Below are positions 24,337 through 32,914 of a stretch of DNA of 64,000 nucleotides, piece by piece. A program made the position numbers and the translations under genes. The notes beneath the pieces are model-generated. The model was given only the letters and a program-made list of their open reading frames with translations. It did not search any database and was not told the origin of the DNA. This DNA is from Dactylosporangium vinaceum (GTDB taxonomy: Bacteria; Actinomycetota; Actinomycetes; Mycobacteriales; Micromonosporaceae), in assembly GCF_019904175.1 (NCBI RefSeq), contig NZ_CP061913.1:10106001-10170000 (forward strand), given 5' to 3'. The stretch's first letter is position 1. Every line of letters starts with the position of its first letter.

Positions 24337-26531
24337 CGCGAGTGGCGGCCCTTCGGGCGGTCGCGGCCCGCGCGCTCGTCGAGCAGGGCGGCGGCCCGGT
24401 GCAGGACCTCGTCCCACAGCGGCTGCGGGGCGCCGCCCGCGACCATCGCGGCCAGGTCCTCGGCCACGCGGTCCAGGAGGGAGAGCTCGATCGTCGGGTC
24501 CGGGTCGGGTTCGATGACGCGGCGCTGGCGCGGGATCGACGGCGCCGCCAGAGACGTGGCCGGCTCCAGGGGCAGGGTGTCGCCGCTGGCCACGATGTCG
24601 AGGTAGCGGATGGTGCGGGTCAGCGCGACGAACAGGAGGCGGTGGCCGCGGACGTCCTCGGCGACGATCTCCTCCGGCTCGACGACGATCACCGCGTCGA
24701 ACTCCAGGCCCTTGGCCTCCTGCGGGGAGACCAGGTTGAGGGTGCGGTCCAGCTCGCCCTGGTCGGCGCGGCCCCACGGGAGGTCGTTGGCGTGGAGGGC
24801 GAACTCGAGCTCGGGGCGCAGCACCGCCGGGCAGATGATGCCCACGAAGCGCTGGGCTTCCAGGTGGTCGCGGGCGATCTGGGCCACGCGGCCGGCCCGC
24901 TCCCCCGGCTCGACGACGTGGGTGCCGGGGTCGGCGGGGCCCTCGCGGACGACCTTCGTGGGCTCGACGCCGGGCGCCGCGGTCGGCAGCAGCATGGCCG
25001 CGAGCTCGTACACCTGGCGCGGGACGCGGTAGCCGTACTTCAGGTTGGCGATGGCCCGCTGCTGCTGCGGCGGCAGGTGCTCGGTGACCTCGTCCCAGGA
25101 GTCGCGGGCCCAGGCGCCGGTGGACTGGGCCAGGTCGCCGACCAGGGTGAAGGAGCCGTTGGCCGAGCGGCGTCCGAGCGAGCGCAGCTGCATCGGGGAC
25201 AGGTCCTGGGCCTCGTCCACGACGATGTGGCGGTAGCGGCCGGTGGCGCCGTTGATCAGCTCGTCGACCTCGTCCAGCAGCGGTACGTCGTCCGCGCTCC
25301 AGATCTGCGCGCTGAGCCGGTCGGCGCCCCGGCGGTACAGCAGCGAGATCTCCTGCTCCGAAAATGCACTGCCGGCCGCGGCGACCATGCGGCTGCGCGA
25401 CCCGAACAGGCCGCGCAGGAACGCGGCCGGGCTCTGGAGCGGCCAGAGCCGCTCGAGGAGGTTCTCGACCGGGGCCAGGCGCTCGGCTTCGAGGGGGCCG
25501 CCGCGGTCGCGGACCAGCTCGGCCAGGCGGGCGCGGAGGCGCTGGCGGCGGTGGGCGTAGGCGCCGGGAGCGCGGCGGGCCGCTGTCACCTCGGCCGCGA
25601 CCTCGGCGCCGGTCAGGGTCAGGAAGCGGCCGTCGAACAGCATCCGCTCGGCCGCCTCGGGAGCGCCGATGCGCGCCTCCAGGGCCCGGGCCAGGAAGCC
25701 GGCCATCCGGGACTCGCCCTTGAGGCGGTGGGTCGCGGGGTCCTCCTGGCGGCCGCGCTGGACCGGCGGGCCGAGTTGGTCGATGTCGATCTGCTCGACG
25801 TCGGTGTCGCCGAGGCTCGGCAGGACGCGGCGGATGTACCGCGTGAACGCCGGGTGTGGCCCGACGACCAGGACGTCGCGCGGGCGGAGGCGGTCCTGCT
25901 CGTTGTAGAGCAGCCAGGAGACGCGGTGCAGGGCGACGGCGGTCTTGCCGGTGCCGGGGCCGCCCTCGATCACCAGGACGTGCTCGAGCGGGAAGCGGAT
26001 CAGGCGGTACTGCGCGGCCTGGATGGTGGCCACGATGTCGTGCATCTCGCCGGTGCGGGCCCGGTCCAGCTCCCCGAGCAGGGCGGCGTCGGGCCCCTCC
26101 AGGGCCTCGACGTCGGCGGCCAGCTGCTCGAAGATCAGGTCCTGGAAGTCCAGGATCCGGTTCGCCTCGGTGGTGAAGGTGCGCTTGCGCGTCAGACCGT
26201 GCGGATCTTCGACCGACGCCTCGTAGTACCGCTTCGCGAACTCGGACTTCCAGCTGATGACGAGCAGCTGCCGCTGGTCGTCGAAGATCGGCTCGTGGCC
26301 GATGTAGAGGCGCTCGTCGTCGAGATCGGCTCGCCCGAGGGCCACGGCGTGGTCCGCAGCGGCCATGCTGTCCCGGCGGTTGCGGCGGAAGCCGAACAGG
26401 GAGCGGCCCGCGCCGGCGTTGGCGGCGGCGTCCGGGGACTCCCCCAGCTCCGCCCGAGCCCGCTCGCGATGCTTGTGGGCGAGATCGAAGTGTTGCTGCT
26501 CAGCAGCGATCTCGGCTGCCTTGGAATCCAC
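24333..26531 (-). CDS. HelD-like RNA polymerase-associated UvrD/Rep-type ATPase, first gene of a HelD-ParA operon
   Basis: 732 residues. A helical N-terminus (~1-35; EQQHFDLAHKHRERARAEL) is followed by a split superfamily 1 motor: Walker A GGPGTGKT (190-197), Walker B VDEAQDLSP, motif III VGDLAQSTG, motif V-like SPQEAKGLEFD and motif VI VALTR. HelD proteins insert into RNA polymerase channels and use ATP to strip it from DNA or recycle it; actinobacterial members can give rifampicin tolerance. The residue 1 ATG at 26531 is the only suitable start. A second paralogue lies at 39500. Coupling to ParA is unusual and is discussed in the findings. Confidence 0.9.
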   Translation of the reverse strand: MDSKAAEIAAEQQHFDLAHKHRERARAELGESPDAAANAGAGRSLFGFRRNRRDSMAAADHAVALGRADLDDERLYIGHEPIFDDQRQLLVISWKSEFAKRYYEASVEDPHGLTRKRTFTTEANRILDFQDLIFEQLAADVEALEGPDAALLGELDRARTGEMHDIVATIQAAQYRLIRFPLEHVLVIEGGPGTGKTAVALHRVSWLLYNEQDRLRPRDVLVVGPHPAFTRYIRRVLPSLGDTDVEQIDIDQLGPPVQRGRQEDPATHRLKGESRMAGFLARALEARIGAPEAAERMLFDGRFLTLTGAEVAAEVTAARRAPGAYAHRRQRLRARLAELVRDRGGPLEAERLAPVENLLERLWPLQSPAAFLRGLFGSRSRMVAAAGSAFSEQEISLLYRRGADRLSAQIWSADDVPLLDEVDELINGATGRYRHIVVDEAQDLSPMQLRSLGRRSANGSFTLVGDLAQSTGAWARDSWDEVTEHLPPQQQRAIANLKYGYRVPRQVYELAAMLLPTAAPGVEPTKVVREGPADPGTHVVEPGERAGRVAQIARDHLEAQRFVGIICPAVLRPELEFALHANDLPWGRADQGELDRTLNLVSPQEAKGLEFDAVIVVEPEEIVAEDVRGHRLLFVALTRTIRYLDIVASGDTLPLEPATSLAAPSIPRQRRVIEPDPDPTIELSLLDRVAEDLAAMVAGGAPQPLWDEVLHRAAALLDERAGRDRPKGRHSR

Positions 26532-26653
26532 AGAACTCCCTCGGACGAGTGCGCCTCACGCTACCCCGAGCGACGGAGCAGGGTCGATCCCCGCGCGGCC
26601 GAATCACCCTCGGTGCAATGGGTGAGTGGCGGTTGCCCGGGTAGCGCTCGGCC

Positions 26654-27685
26654 GTGGTCAGACTGCTCGTGGTCAGGTCGGCGTTCCCGGCATTACTGCT
26701 GGCCCTGCTGGGTGCGGCATATCTCACCCCGGCGATGTTTCCGGCGTCGGGGCGCTCACCCGAGGGCATCCACGTGGCCGGCGGCCGCCTTGTCGAATCG
26801 GGCGGCGAACCGCTGGTGCTGCGCGGGGTGAACCACGGGTACGCGTTCGGGCCCGGACCCGCGTCGGTCTTCGACGACATCCGGGCGACCGGGGCGAACG
26901 CCGTGCGGGTGGCGCTGTCCAGCGGGCACGAGTGGCCGGCGACGCGGCCGGCCGCCGTGGCCGGGATCGTACAGCGCTGCAAGGACGCCCGGCTGATCTG
27001 CGTGCTCGACGTGCACGACACGATGGGGTACGGGGCCCAGCCCGGTGCGGCGAGCATCGCCGAGGCCGCCGACTACTGGCTGACGCTGCGGGACGTGCTG
27101 CGGCGACAGGAGCCGTACGTGGTGCTGAACCTGGCCAACGAGCCGTCCGGGCACGCGGTGAGCATCGACTGGGTCGGCGAGACCGCGGCGGCGATCGCGA
27201 GGCTGCGCGCGGCCGGGTTCGGCCACGCGATAATGGTCGACGCGCCCAACTGGGGCAACGACGCGTTCCGGGTGATGTACGACCACGCGGCCACCGTGTT
27301 CGCGAGTGATCCGATCCGCAACGTCGTCTTCGACGTGCACATGTACGGGCCGTTCGACACCGCGGACAAGGTCTCCGGGTATCTCGGGCACTTCGTGGCG
27401 CAGCGGCTGCCGATCGTCGTCGGGGAGTTCTCGTCCCTGCACGAGTACGGCGATCCGGACGAGGACGCGATCATGGCCTACTGCCAGGAGTACGGCTTGG
27501 GCTATCTGGGCTGGGCGTGGAGCGGCAACAGCCCGCAGTACCACTATCTCGACGTCGTCTCGGACTTTCACCCGCAGCGCCTCACGGCCTGGGGGCACCG
27601 GTTGGTGGACGGCCCCGACGGGCTGCGCGCGACCGCGCGGCCGGCGGCGGTCTACGGACGGCTGTGGCTGGCCGCCGCCCGGTGA
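26654..27685 (+). CDS. GH5 beta-mannanase/cellulase-like enzyme, paralogue without fibronectin domain
   Basis: 343 residues. An N-terminal hydrophobic segment (FPALLLALLGAAYLTPAMF) acts as signal peptide or membrane anchor. The GH5 domain starts GIHVAGGRLVESGGEPLVL and keeps both catalytic glutamates, in NLANEPS and IVVGEFSSLHE, about 95 residues apart as in the paralogue at 20341. It ends shortly after the GH5 barrel (LWLAAAR), so the C-terminal fibronectin domain is absent. GTG start at 26654. It begins 122 bp from the divergent HelD start. Secreted or surface enzyme attacking beta-mannan or a related glucan. Confidence 0.9.
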   Translation: MVRLLVVRSAFPALLLALLGAAYLTPAMFPASGRSPEGIHVAGGRLVESGGEPLVLRGVNHGYAFGPGPASVFDDIRATGANAVRVALSSGHEWPATRPAAVAGIVQRCKDARLICVLDVHDTMGYGAQPGAASIAEAADYWLTLRDVLRRQEPYVVLNLANEPSGHAVSIDWVGETAAAIARLRAAGFGHAIMVDAPNWGNDAFRVMYDHAATVFASDPIRNVVFDVHMYGPFDTADKVSGYLGHFVAQRLPIVVGEFSSLHEYGDPDEDAIMAYCQEYGLGYLGWAWSGNSPQYHYLDVVSDFHPQRLTAWGHRLVDGPDGLRATARPAAVYGRLWLAAAR

Positions 27686-27703
27686 GTGCCGCCGTGCAAA
27701 GCT

Positions 27704-28966
27704 ATGCGGGTGAACGACCTGCAGCCCAACCTCCCGGAGCTGCCCGAGGTGCTCGGCGGCGTGGAGAAGCGGGCGGCACCGGGCTCCCTGGAGGAGAGCG
27801 TCCGCTCGATCGAGCGGGCGGCCGGCACCCTGGCCACGGCGAGCGTGGCCCGGATGGACGAGACGCTGCCCTGGTTCCGCGACCTGCCGGCGGAGCAGCG
27901 GGCGTGGGTCATGCTCGTCGCCCAGGCCGGCGTGCGCTCGCTCGTCGACTGGCTGCGCAGCCGCGACAAGGGCGGCCCGGCCCCGGCCGACAACTCCGAC
28001 GAGTTCTTCGACGCGGCGCCGCGCGCGCTCGCCCGCTCGATCAACCTGGGCCAGACGGTGCAGCTCATCCGGGTCACGATCGAGGTCGTCGAGGAGCAGC
28101 TGCCGCTGCTGGCCGCGCCCGGGCAGGAGACGGGCATCCGCGAGGCCGTGCTGTATTACAGCCGCGAGGTCGCGTTCGGCGCGGCCCGCGTCTACGCCCG
28201 GGCGGCCGAGACCCGGGGGGCCTGGGACGCCCGCCTGCAGGCCCTGCTCGTCGACGCCCTGCTGCGGGGCGACTCCTCCGACGTGCTGGCCAGCCGCGCG
28301 GCGGCGCTGGGATGGGCCGATGCGCCACCGGTTGCGGTGGCGGTGGGCCGGTCTCCGGGCGGAGAGGCGGCGGCTGTACTGCACACCGTCTACCGAGCCG
28401 CCCGCCGGATCGGCGTCGAGATTCTGGGCGGCGTCCACGGCGACCGCCTGGTCGTCGTGCTCGGCGGGGCCGCGGACCCGATGGCCGCGACGGAGCGCCT
28501 CCTGGTCGGCTTCGGCGACGGGCCGGTCGTGGTCGGGCCCGCGGTGCCGTCGCTCGACGAGGCGACCGAGTCGGCCCGGGCCGCGCTGGCCGGCTACCGC
28601 GCCGCGCCCGCCTGGCCCTCCGCGCCCCGCCCGGTCTCCTCCTCCGACCTGCTGCCCGAGCGCGCGCTGGCCGCGGACGCGGAGGCCCGGCGGATCCTGC
28701 GGCAGGAGGTGTACGGCGCGCTGGTGCGGGCCGGCGGGGAGCTGCTGGAGACGCTCGACGCCTTCTTCGCCGGGGGCGGCGTGCTGGAAAGCGCGGCCCG
28801 CGGGCTCTTCGTGCACCCGAACACGGTGCGGTACCGGCTGCGGCGCATCGGTGAGGTGACCGGTTTCACGCCCCTGGTACCGCGGGACGCATTTACGCTG
28901 CGAATCGCGCTTACGATCGGCCGTCTGGACCCACTCGCCTCGACGACCCCGCCCACAACGGGCTGA
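27704..28966 (+). CDS. fasR: FasR, PucR/CdaR-type activator of fatty acid synthesis genes
   Basis: 420 residues. A helical sensory N-terminal region (VGVRSLVDWLRS-like, residues ~70-180), a middle GGDEF-like CdaR segment and a C-terminal PucR helix-turn-helix (LFVHPNTVRYRLRRIGEVTGF). In Streptomyces coelicolor the orthologue sits directly upstream of fabD-fabH-acpP-fabF and activates it; the same order occurs here, which decides the name. The ATG at 27704 (MRVNDLQPN) is 18 bp after the GH5 stop. It presumably binds the 133-bp gap before fabD, where an inverted repeat is visible. Confidence 0.9.
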   Translation: MRVNDLQPNLPELPEVLGGVEKRAAPGSLEESVRSIERAAGTLATASVARMDETLPWFRDLPAEQRAWVMLVAQAGVRSLVDWLRSRDKGGPAPADNSDEFFDAAPRALARSINLGQTVQLIRVTIEVVEEQLPLLAAPGQETGIREAVLYYSREVAFGAARVYARAAETRGAWDARLQALLVDALLRGDSSDVLASRAAALGWADAPPVAVAVGRSPGGEAAAVLHTVYRAARRIGVEILGGVHGDRLVVVLGGAADPMAATERLLVGFGDGPVVVGPAVPSLDEATESARAALAGYRAAPAWPSAPRPVSSSDLLPERALAADAEARRILRQEVYGALVRAGGELLETLDAFFAGGGVLESAARGLFVHPNTVRYRLRRIGEVTGFTPLVPRDAFTLRIALTIGRLDPLASTTPPTTG

Positions 28967-29013
28967 TTTGTCCGTTTATCCTTTCCGTTACAGGGCGGAA
29001 CCGCTGCGGGTTC

Positions 29014-29032
29014 TTTGTATGGTTCCTACAAA
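29014..29032. promoter_or_regulatory. Candidate FasR operator upstream of fabD
   Basis: A perfect inverted repeat, TTTGTA (29014-29019) with TACAAA (29027-29032), has a 7-bp spacer in otherwise GC-rich DNA. It is in the fasR-fabD gap about 70 bp before the fabD start, where an activator would bind. Confidence 0.45.
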
Positions 29033-29099
29033 CCACGTCGTCCAGTTTGGTGTCTCGCGGTACCGGCGAGACTGCAGAGAATCCGGAACAGTGCTTACT

Positions 29100-30254
29100 G
29101 TGCTTGCCGTACTCGCTCCTGGCCAAGGCTCGCAGAAGCCCGGCTTCCTGAATCCCTGGCTCGCGCTGCCCGGCGCCGAGGCCCGGCTGCGCTGGTGGTC
29201 CGCCCTGTCCGGCGTCGACCTGCTGCACCTGGGCACCGACGCCGACGAGGAGGAGATCAAGGACACCGCCAAGACGCAGCCGCTGCTCGTCGCGGCCGCG
29301 CTCCTGGCCGCCGAGCACCTGCCCATGCACGACGCCGCCGTCGTGGCCGGGCACAGCGTCGGCGAGCTCGCCGCCTCGGCCCTCGCCGGCGTGCTGAGCC
29401 CCGAGGCCGCGGTCACCCTGGCCGGGGTCCGCGGCCGCGAGATGGCCGCCGCCTGCGCCCTGGAGCCGACCGGGATGGCCGCCGTCCTCGGCGGCGACCC
29501 GGGCGAGGTCGTCGCGGCCATCGACGCCGCCGGGCTGCACCCGGCCAACCGCAACGGGGCCGGCCAGATCGTCGCGGCCGGCTCGATGGAGGGGCTCGAC
29601 AAGTTCGCCGCCGAGCCGCCGGCCAAGGCCAAGGTGATCCGGCTCAAGGTGGCCGGGGCGTTCCACACACCGTTCATGGCTCCGGCCGAGGCGGCGCTGG
29701 GCCGGATCGCGGCCGGCATCCCCACCGGCACTCCGGACAGGATCCTGCTGTCCAACCTGGACGGCACGGCCGTCGACCACGGCCCCACGATGGTGCGCCG
29801 CCTGGTCCGCCAGATCACCGCGCCGGTGCGCTGGGACCTGTGCATGGAGACGTTCGCCGCGCTCGGGGTCACCGCGGTCGTCGAGCTCACACCGGCCGGG
29901 ACCCTCGCGGGCCTGGCCAAGCGGGCACTGAAGGGCATTGAGATCGTTCAGGTGAACACGCCGGCGGATCTGGACAAGGCGCGTGCCGCCATCGGGCGGC
30001 ACGGCTTCGCGGCGAAGGTGCCCCGCTCCGAGGCGTCCGTCGCCGTGGCCGCTACCGCGGGCCCGTTCACCCCGGCCGACCTGATCGAAGGCAGCCACAT
30101 CGAGGCCGGGCAGGTCATCGGCGCCGTGCGGGGTGCGACGGGCTCCGTCGACGTCACCGCACCGGCGGCCGGCACGCTCGTCGAGTGGCTCGCCCGCACC
30201 GACGAACCGGTCGCTTCCGGCCGGCCGCTCGCCCGCATTGGAGGCCAAGCATGA
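29100..30254 (+). CDS. fabD: Malonyl-CoA:ACP transacylase with extra C-terminal biotinyl-like domain
   Basis: Transfers malonyl from CoA to ACP to feed fatty acid elongation. The catalytic serine S86 is in VVAGHSVGE and the histidine H189 in GAFHTPF. I chose the second GTG (29100): it gives MLAVLAPGQGSQ, the family N-terminus, with GGAA about 11 bases upstream; GTG 29091 is the alternative. At 384 residues it is ~70 longer than typical FabD. Residues ~325-384 (GSHIEAGQVIGAV, VTAPAAGTLVEWL, VASGRPLARI) look like a biotinyl/lipoyl-type beta-barrel lacking the modified lysine. Overlaps fabH by four bases. Confidence 0.93.
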   Translation: MLAVLAPGQGSQKPGFLNPWLALPGAEARLRWWSALSGVDLLHLGTDADEEEIKDTAKTQPLLVAAALLAAEHLPMHDAAVVAGHSVGELAASALAGVLSPEAAVTLAGVRGREMAAACALEPTGMAAVLGGDPGEVVAAIDAAGLHPANRNGAGQIVAAGSMEGLDKFAAEPPAKAKVIRLKVAGAFHTPFMAPAEAALGRIAAGIPTGTPDRILLSNLDGTAVDHGPTMVRRLVRQITAPVRWDLCMETFAALGVTAVVELTPAGTLAGLAKRALKGIEIVQVNTPADLDKARAAIGRHGFAAKVPRSEASVAVAATAGPFTPADLIEGSHIEAGQVIGAVRGATGSVDVTAPAAGTLVEWLARTDEPVASGRPLARIGGQA

Positions 30255-31204
30255 CGCCGGCAGCCGGATCGAAGATCCTCGCCTTCGGCCACTACCAGCC
30301 GTCGCAGGTGATCACCAACGACGACCTGTCCAAGGTGATCGACACCAACGACGCCTGGATCCGCGACCGGGTCGGCATCGCCGAGCGGCGCGTGGCGGGC
30401 GCCGAGTCGGTCGCCGACATGGCCACCGCCGCGGCCGGCAAGGCGCTTGCCGCCTCCGGGCTCACCGCGGCCGACATCGACACCGTCATCGTGGCCACCT
30501 GCAGCTCCATCGACAGGTGCCCCAACGTCGCCACCCGGGTCGCCCACAAGCTCGGCATCAACGCGCCGGCCGCCTACGACCTCAACACCGCGTGCTCCGG
30601 CTTCTGCTACGGCCTGGCCAGCGCCGACCACGCGATCCGGGCCGGGGCCGTGCGCAACGCCCTGGTGATCGGCGCGGAGAAGCTCTCCGACGTCACCGAC
30701 TGGACGGACCGGACCACCGCCGTGCTCTTCGGCGACGGTGCCGGCGCGGCAGTGGTGAGCGCCGTTGCCGAGGGCGAGGAGCCCGGGGTCGGGCCGGTGG
30801 TCTGGGGCTCGGCGCCCGAGAAGGGCGACGTGCTCAAGATCGAGGGCTGGCGCCCGTACATCAAGCAGGAGGGCCAGGCGGTCTTCCGCTGGGCCACCAC
30901 CGCCCTCGCCCCCTACGCCCAGGAGGTCCTGGACCGCTCGGGCGTGCAGGGCAAGGACATCGCCGCGTTCGTGGCCCACCAGGCCAACTCGCGGATCATC
31001 GACGGGATCGTCAAGCGCCTCGACCTGCCGAACGCGATAATCCTCAAGGACCTCGTCGAGTCGGGCAACACGTCGGCCGCGAGCATCCCGCTGGCCCTCT
31101 CCAAGGCCATCGAGCAGCACCAGGTCCCCTCCGGCGCGCCCGTCCTGCTCTTCGGGTTCGGCGGCGGTCTCACGTACGCGGGCCAGGTCATCCGCTGCCC
31201 GTAG
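30251..31204 (+). CDS. fabH: Beta-ketoacyl-ACP synthase III
   Basis: 317 residues. Condenses an acyl-CoA primer with malonyl-ACP to start fatty acid synthesis; in actinomycetes it usually prefers branched primers. The Cys-His-Asn triad is visible: C115 (LNTACSGF), H243 (VAHQANSR) and N273 (ESGNTSAAS). The glycine-rich GFGGGLTYAG near the C-terminus is conserved. The ATG at 30251 overlaps the fabD TGA, so the two are translationally coupled. Cytoplasmic. Confidence 0.97.
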   Translation: MTPAAGSKILAFGHYQPSQVITNDDLSKVIDTNDAWIRDRVGIAERRVAGAESVADMATAAAGKALAASGLTAADIDTVIVATCSSIDRCPNVATRVAHKLGINAPAAYDLNTACSGFCYGLASADHAIRAGAVRNALVIGAEKLSDVTDWTDRTTAVLFGDGAGAAVVSAVAEGEEPGVGPVVWGSAPEKGDVLKIEGWRPYIKQEGQAVFRWATTALAPYAQEVLDRSGVQGKDIAAFVAHQANSRIIDGIVKRLDLPNAIILKDLVESGNTSAASIPLALSKAIEQHQVPSGAPVLLFGFGGGLTYAGQVIRCP

Positions 31205-31268
31205 CTCTCTGTTCATCTCGGCTCGACTTTGTTCTGACGCGCCCGTCAACCCTAGGAAGGAACGCTCT

Positions 31269-31514
31269 ATGTCAACCCGCGAAGAGATCGCCGAAGGCCT
31301 CGCCGAGATCCTCGAGGAGGTCGCCGGGGTCAACCCCGACGACGTCGCCGAGGAGAAGTCGTTCACCGACGACCTGGACGTCGACTCGCTGTCCATGGTC
31401 GAGGTCGTCGTGGCGGCCGAGGAGAAGTTCGGCGTGAAGATTCCGGATGACGAGGTGCCGAACCTCAAGACCGTCGGCGACGCCGTTTCCTACATCGAGA
31501 AGTCACAGGCCTGA
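31269..31514 (+). CDS. acpP: Acyl carrier protein
   Basis: 81 residues, acidic four-helix protein that carries growing acyl chains on 4'-phosphopantetheine. The attachment serine is S40 in LDVDSLSMVEV. A strong AGGAAGGA ribosome-binding site precedes the ATG, in keeping with the high expression of this gene. It sits between fabH (64-bp gap) and fabF (65-bp gap). Confidence 0.97.
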   Translation: MSTREEIAEGLAEILEEVAGVNPDDVAEEKSFTDDLDVDSLSMVEVVVAAEEKFGVKIPDDEVPNLKTVGDAVSYIEKSQA

Positions 31515-31579
31515 TCGCCCGCCGGGGTCCGCGACCCGGACCCCGGCGGACCCGGTCTGCCCGAAAGGTGTGTTGAGCA

Positions 31580-32794
31580 GTGAGTGTTGAGGTCGTCGTC
31601 ACCGGCATGGGGGCCACCACCCCGCTCGGCGGAGATGTGCCGTCCACCTGGGACGCCATGCTCGCCGGCAAGTCGGGGGTGTCGCCACTGCCCGAGTGGG
31701 CCGCGCCGCTGACCGTCCGGATCGCCGCGCAGCTCGCGGTCGAACCGACCGAGAAGATCGACCGTATCCAGGCCCGCCGCCTGGACCGCAGCGAGATGAC
31801 CGCCATCCTCGCCGCCCGCGAGGCGTGGGCCGACGCCGGCTCGCCCGAGGTCGACAAGGATCGGCTCGCCGTCGTTGTCGGCACCGGCATCGGCGGTGCT
31901 CAGACCCTGCTCAACCAGGACGACATCCTGGAGGCCAGCGGCCCGCGCAAGGTGTCGCCGCACACCGTGCCCATGCTCATGCCCAACGGCCCGGCCGCGT
32001 GGGTCGGCCTGGAGCTGGGTGCCCGGGCCGGCGTGCACTGCGTGGCCAGCGCCTGCGCCACCGGCGCCGAGGCCATCGCGCACGCCCTCGACCTGCTGCG
32101 GCTCGGCCGGGCCGACGTCGTCGTGGCCGGTGGCACCGAGGCCGTGATCCACCCGCTGCCGATCGCCGGCTTCGCCTCGATGCGCGCCATGTCGGTGCGC
32201 AACGACGACCCGGAGGCCGCCTCCCGCCCGTGGGACAAGGCCCGCGACGGCTTCGTCCTGGGCGAGGGCGCCGGCGTCATCGTCCTGGAGCGAGCCGACC
32301 ACGCCCGCGCCCGCGGCGCCCGCATCTACGCCCGGCTGGCTGGGGCGGGTCTGAGCTCGGACGGCTACGACATCGTCCAGCCCCACCCCGAGGGCGACGG
32401 CGCCGTGCGGGCCATCGAGTTCGCCCTCCGCGACGCGGGCATCGCCAAGTCCGACGTCGTGCACGTCAACGCCCACGCGACCTCGACCCCGGTCGGCGAC
32501 CTGGCCGAGATCAAGGCCCTGCACCGCGCCCTGGGCGACCACCCGGTCATCACCTCGACCAAGTCGATGACCGGCCACCTGCTGGGCGCGGCCGGCGCGG
32601 TGGAGTCGATCGCCACGATCCTGGCCGTGTACCACGGGATCGTCCCGCCCACCATCAACCTCGACGACCCGGACGACGCCCTGGACATGGACGTGGCCGC
32701 CCACAAGGCCCGCCACCTCGACATCCCGGCGGCGCTGAACAACTCGTTCGGCTTCGGGGGCCACAACGCGGCCCTGGTCTTCGCCCGCGTGTAG
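31580..32794 (+). CDS. fabF: Beta-ketoacyl-ACP synthase II
   Basis: 404 residues. Elongating condensing enzyme of type II fatty acid synthesis. The Cys-His-His triad is C159 (VASACATG), H299 (NAHATSTPVGD) and H333 (STKSMTGHLLGAAG). The GTG at 31580 is preceded by GAAAGG at good spacing and gives MSVEVVVTGMG, the family start. Last gene of the fab operon, followed by a terminator hairpin. Confidence 0.97.
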   Translation: MSVEVVVTGMGATTPLGGDVPSTWDAMLAGKSGVSPLPEWAAPLTVRIAAQLAVEPTEKIDRIQARRLDRSEMTAILAAREAWADAGSPEVDKDRLAVVVGTGIGGAQTLLNQDDILEASGPRKVSPHTVPMLMPNGPAAWVGLELGARAGVHCVASACATGAEAIAHALDLLRLGRADVVVAGGTEAVIHPLPIAGFASMRAMSVRNDDPEAASRPWDKARDGFVLGEGAGVIVLERADHARARGARIYARLAGAGLSSDGYDIVQPHPEGDGAVRAIEFALRDAGIAKSDVVHVNAHATSTPVGDLAEIKALHRALGDHPVITSTKSMTGHLLGAAGAVESIATILAVYHGIVPPTINLDDPDDALDMDVAAHKARHLDIPAALNNSFGFGGHNAALVFARV

Positions 32795-32813
32795 CCGCTG
32801 CGTTCGCCCCGCC

Positions 32814-32848
32814 CCGCCCCGCCACCGCTCTGCCGGTCGGCGGGGCGG
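32814..32848. terminator. Bidirectional terminator after fabF
   Basis: A perfect 10-bp stem, CCGCCCCGCC (32814-32823) with GGCGGGGCGG (32839-32848), lies between the convergent fabF and NagZ-like genes and could serve both. Confidence 0.65.
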
Positions 32849-32914
32849 CGTGCTTCTGTGCCGCGTGTACGCCGCCGCGGCCGGCCGGATCGACGGGCGC
32901 GCGGGGCGGCGGGG

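Noticed and set aside
20341..27685. Genomic island or prophage between the GH5 genes
   Set aside because: No integrase, transposase, tRNA or direct-repeat attachment sites are visible, and codon use looks like the rest of the window.
30100..30254. Biotin attachment site in FabD
   Set aside because: The fold pattern fits a biotinyl domain but there is no lysine at the modification position, so I do not call it a biotin carrier.
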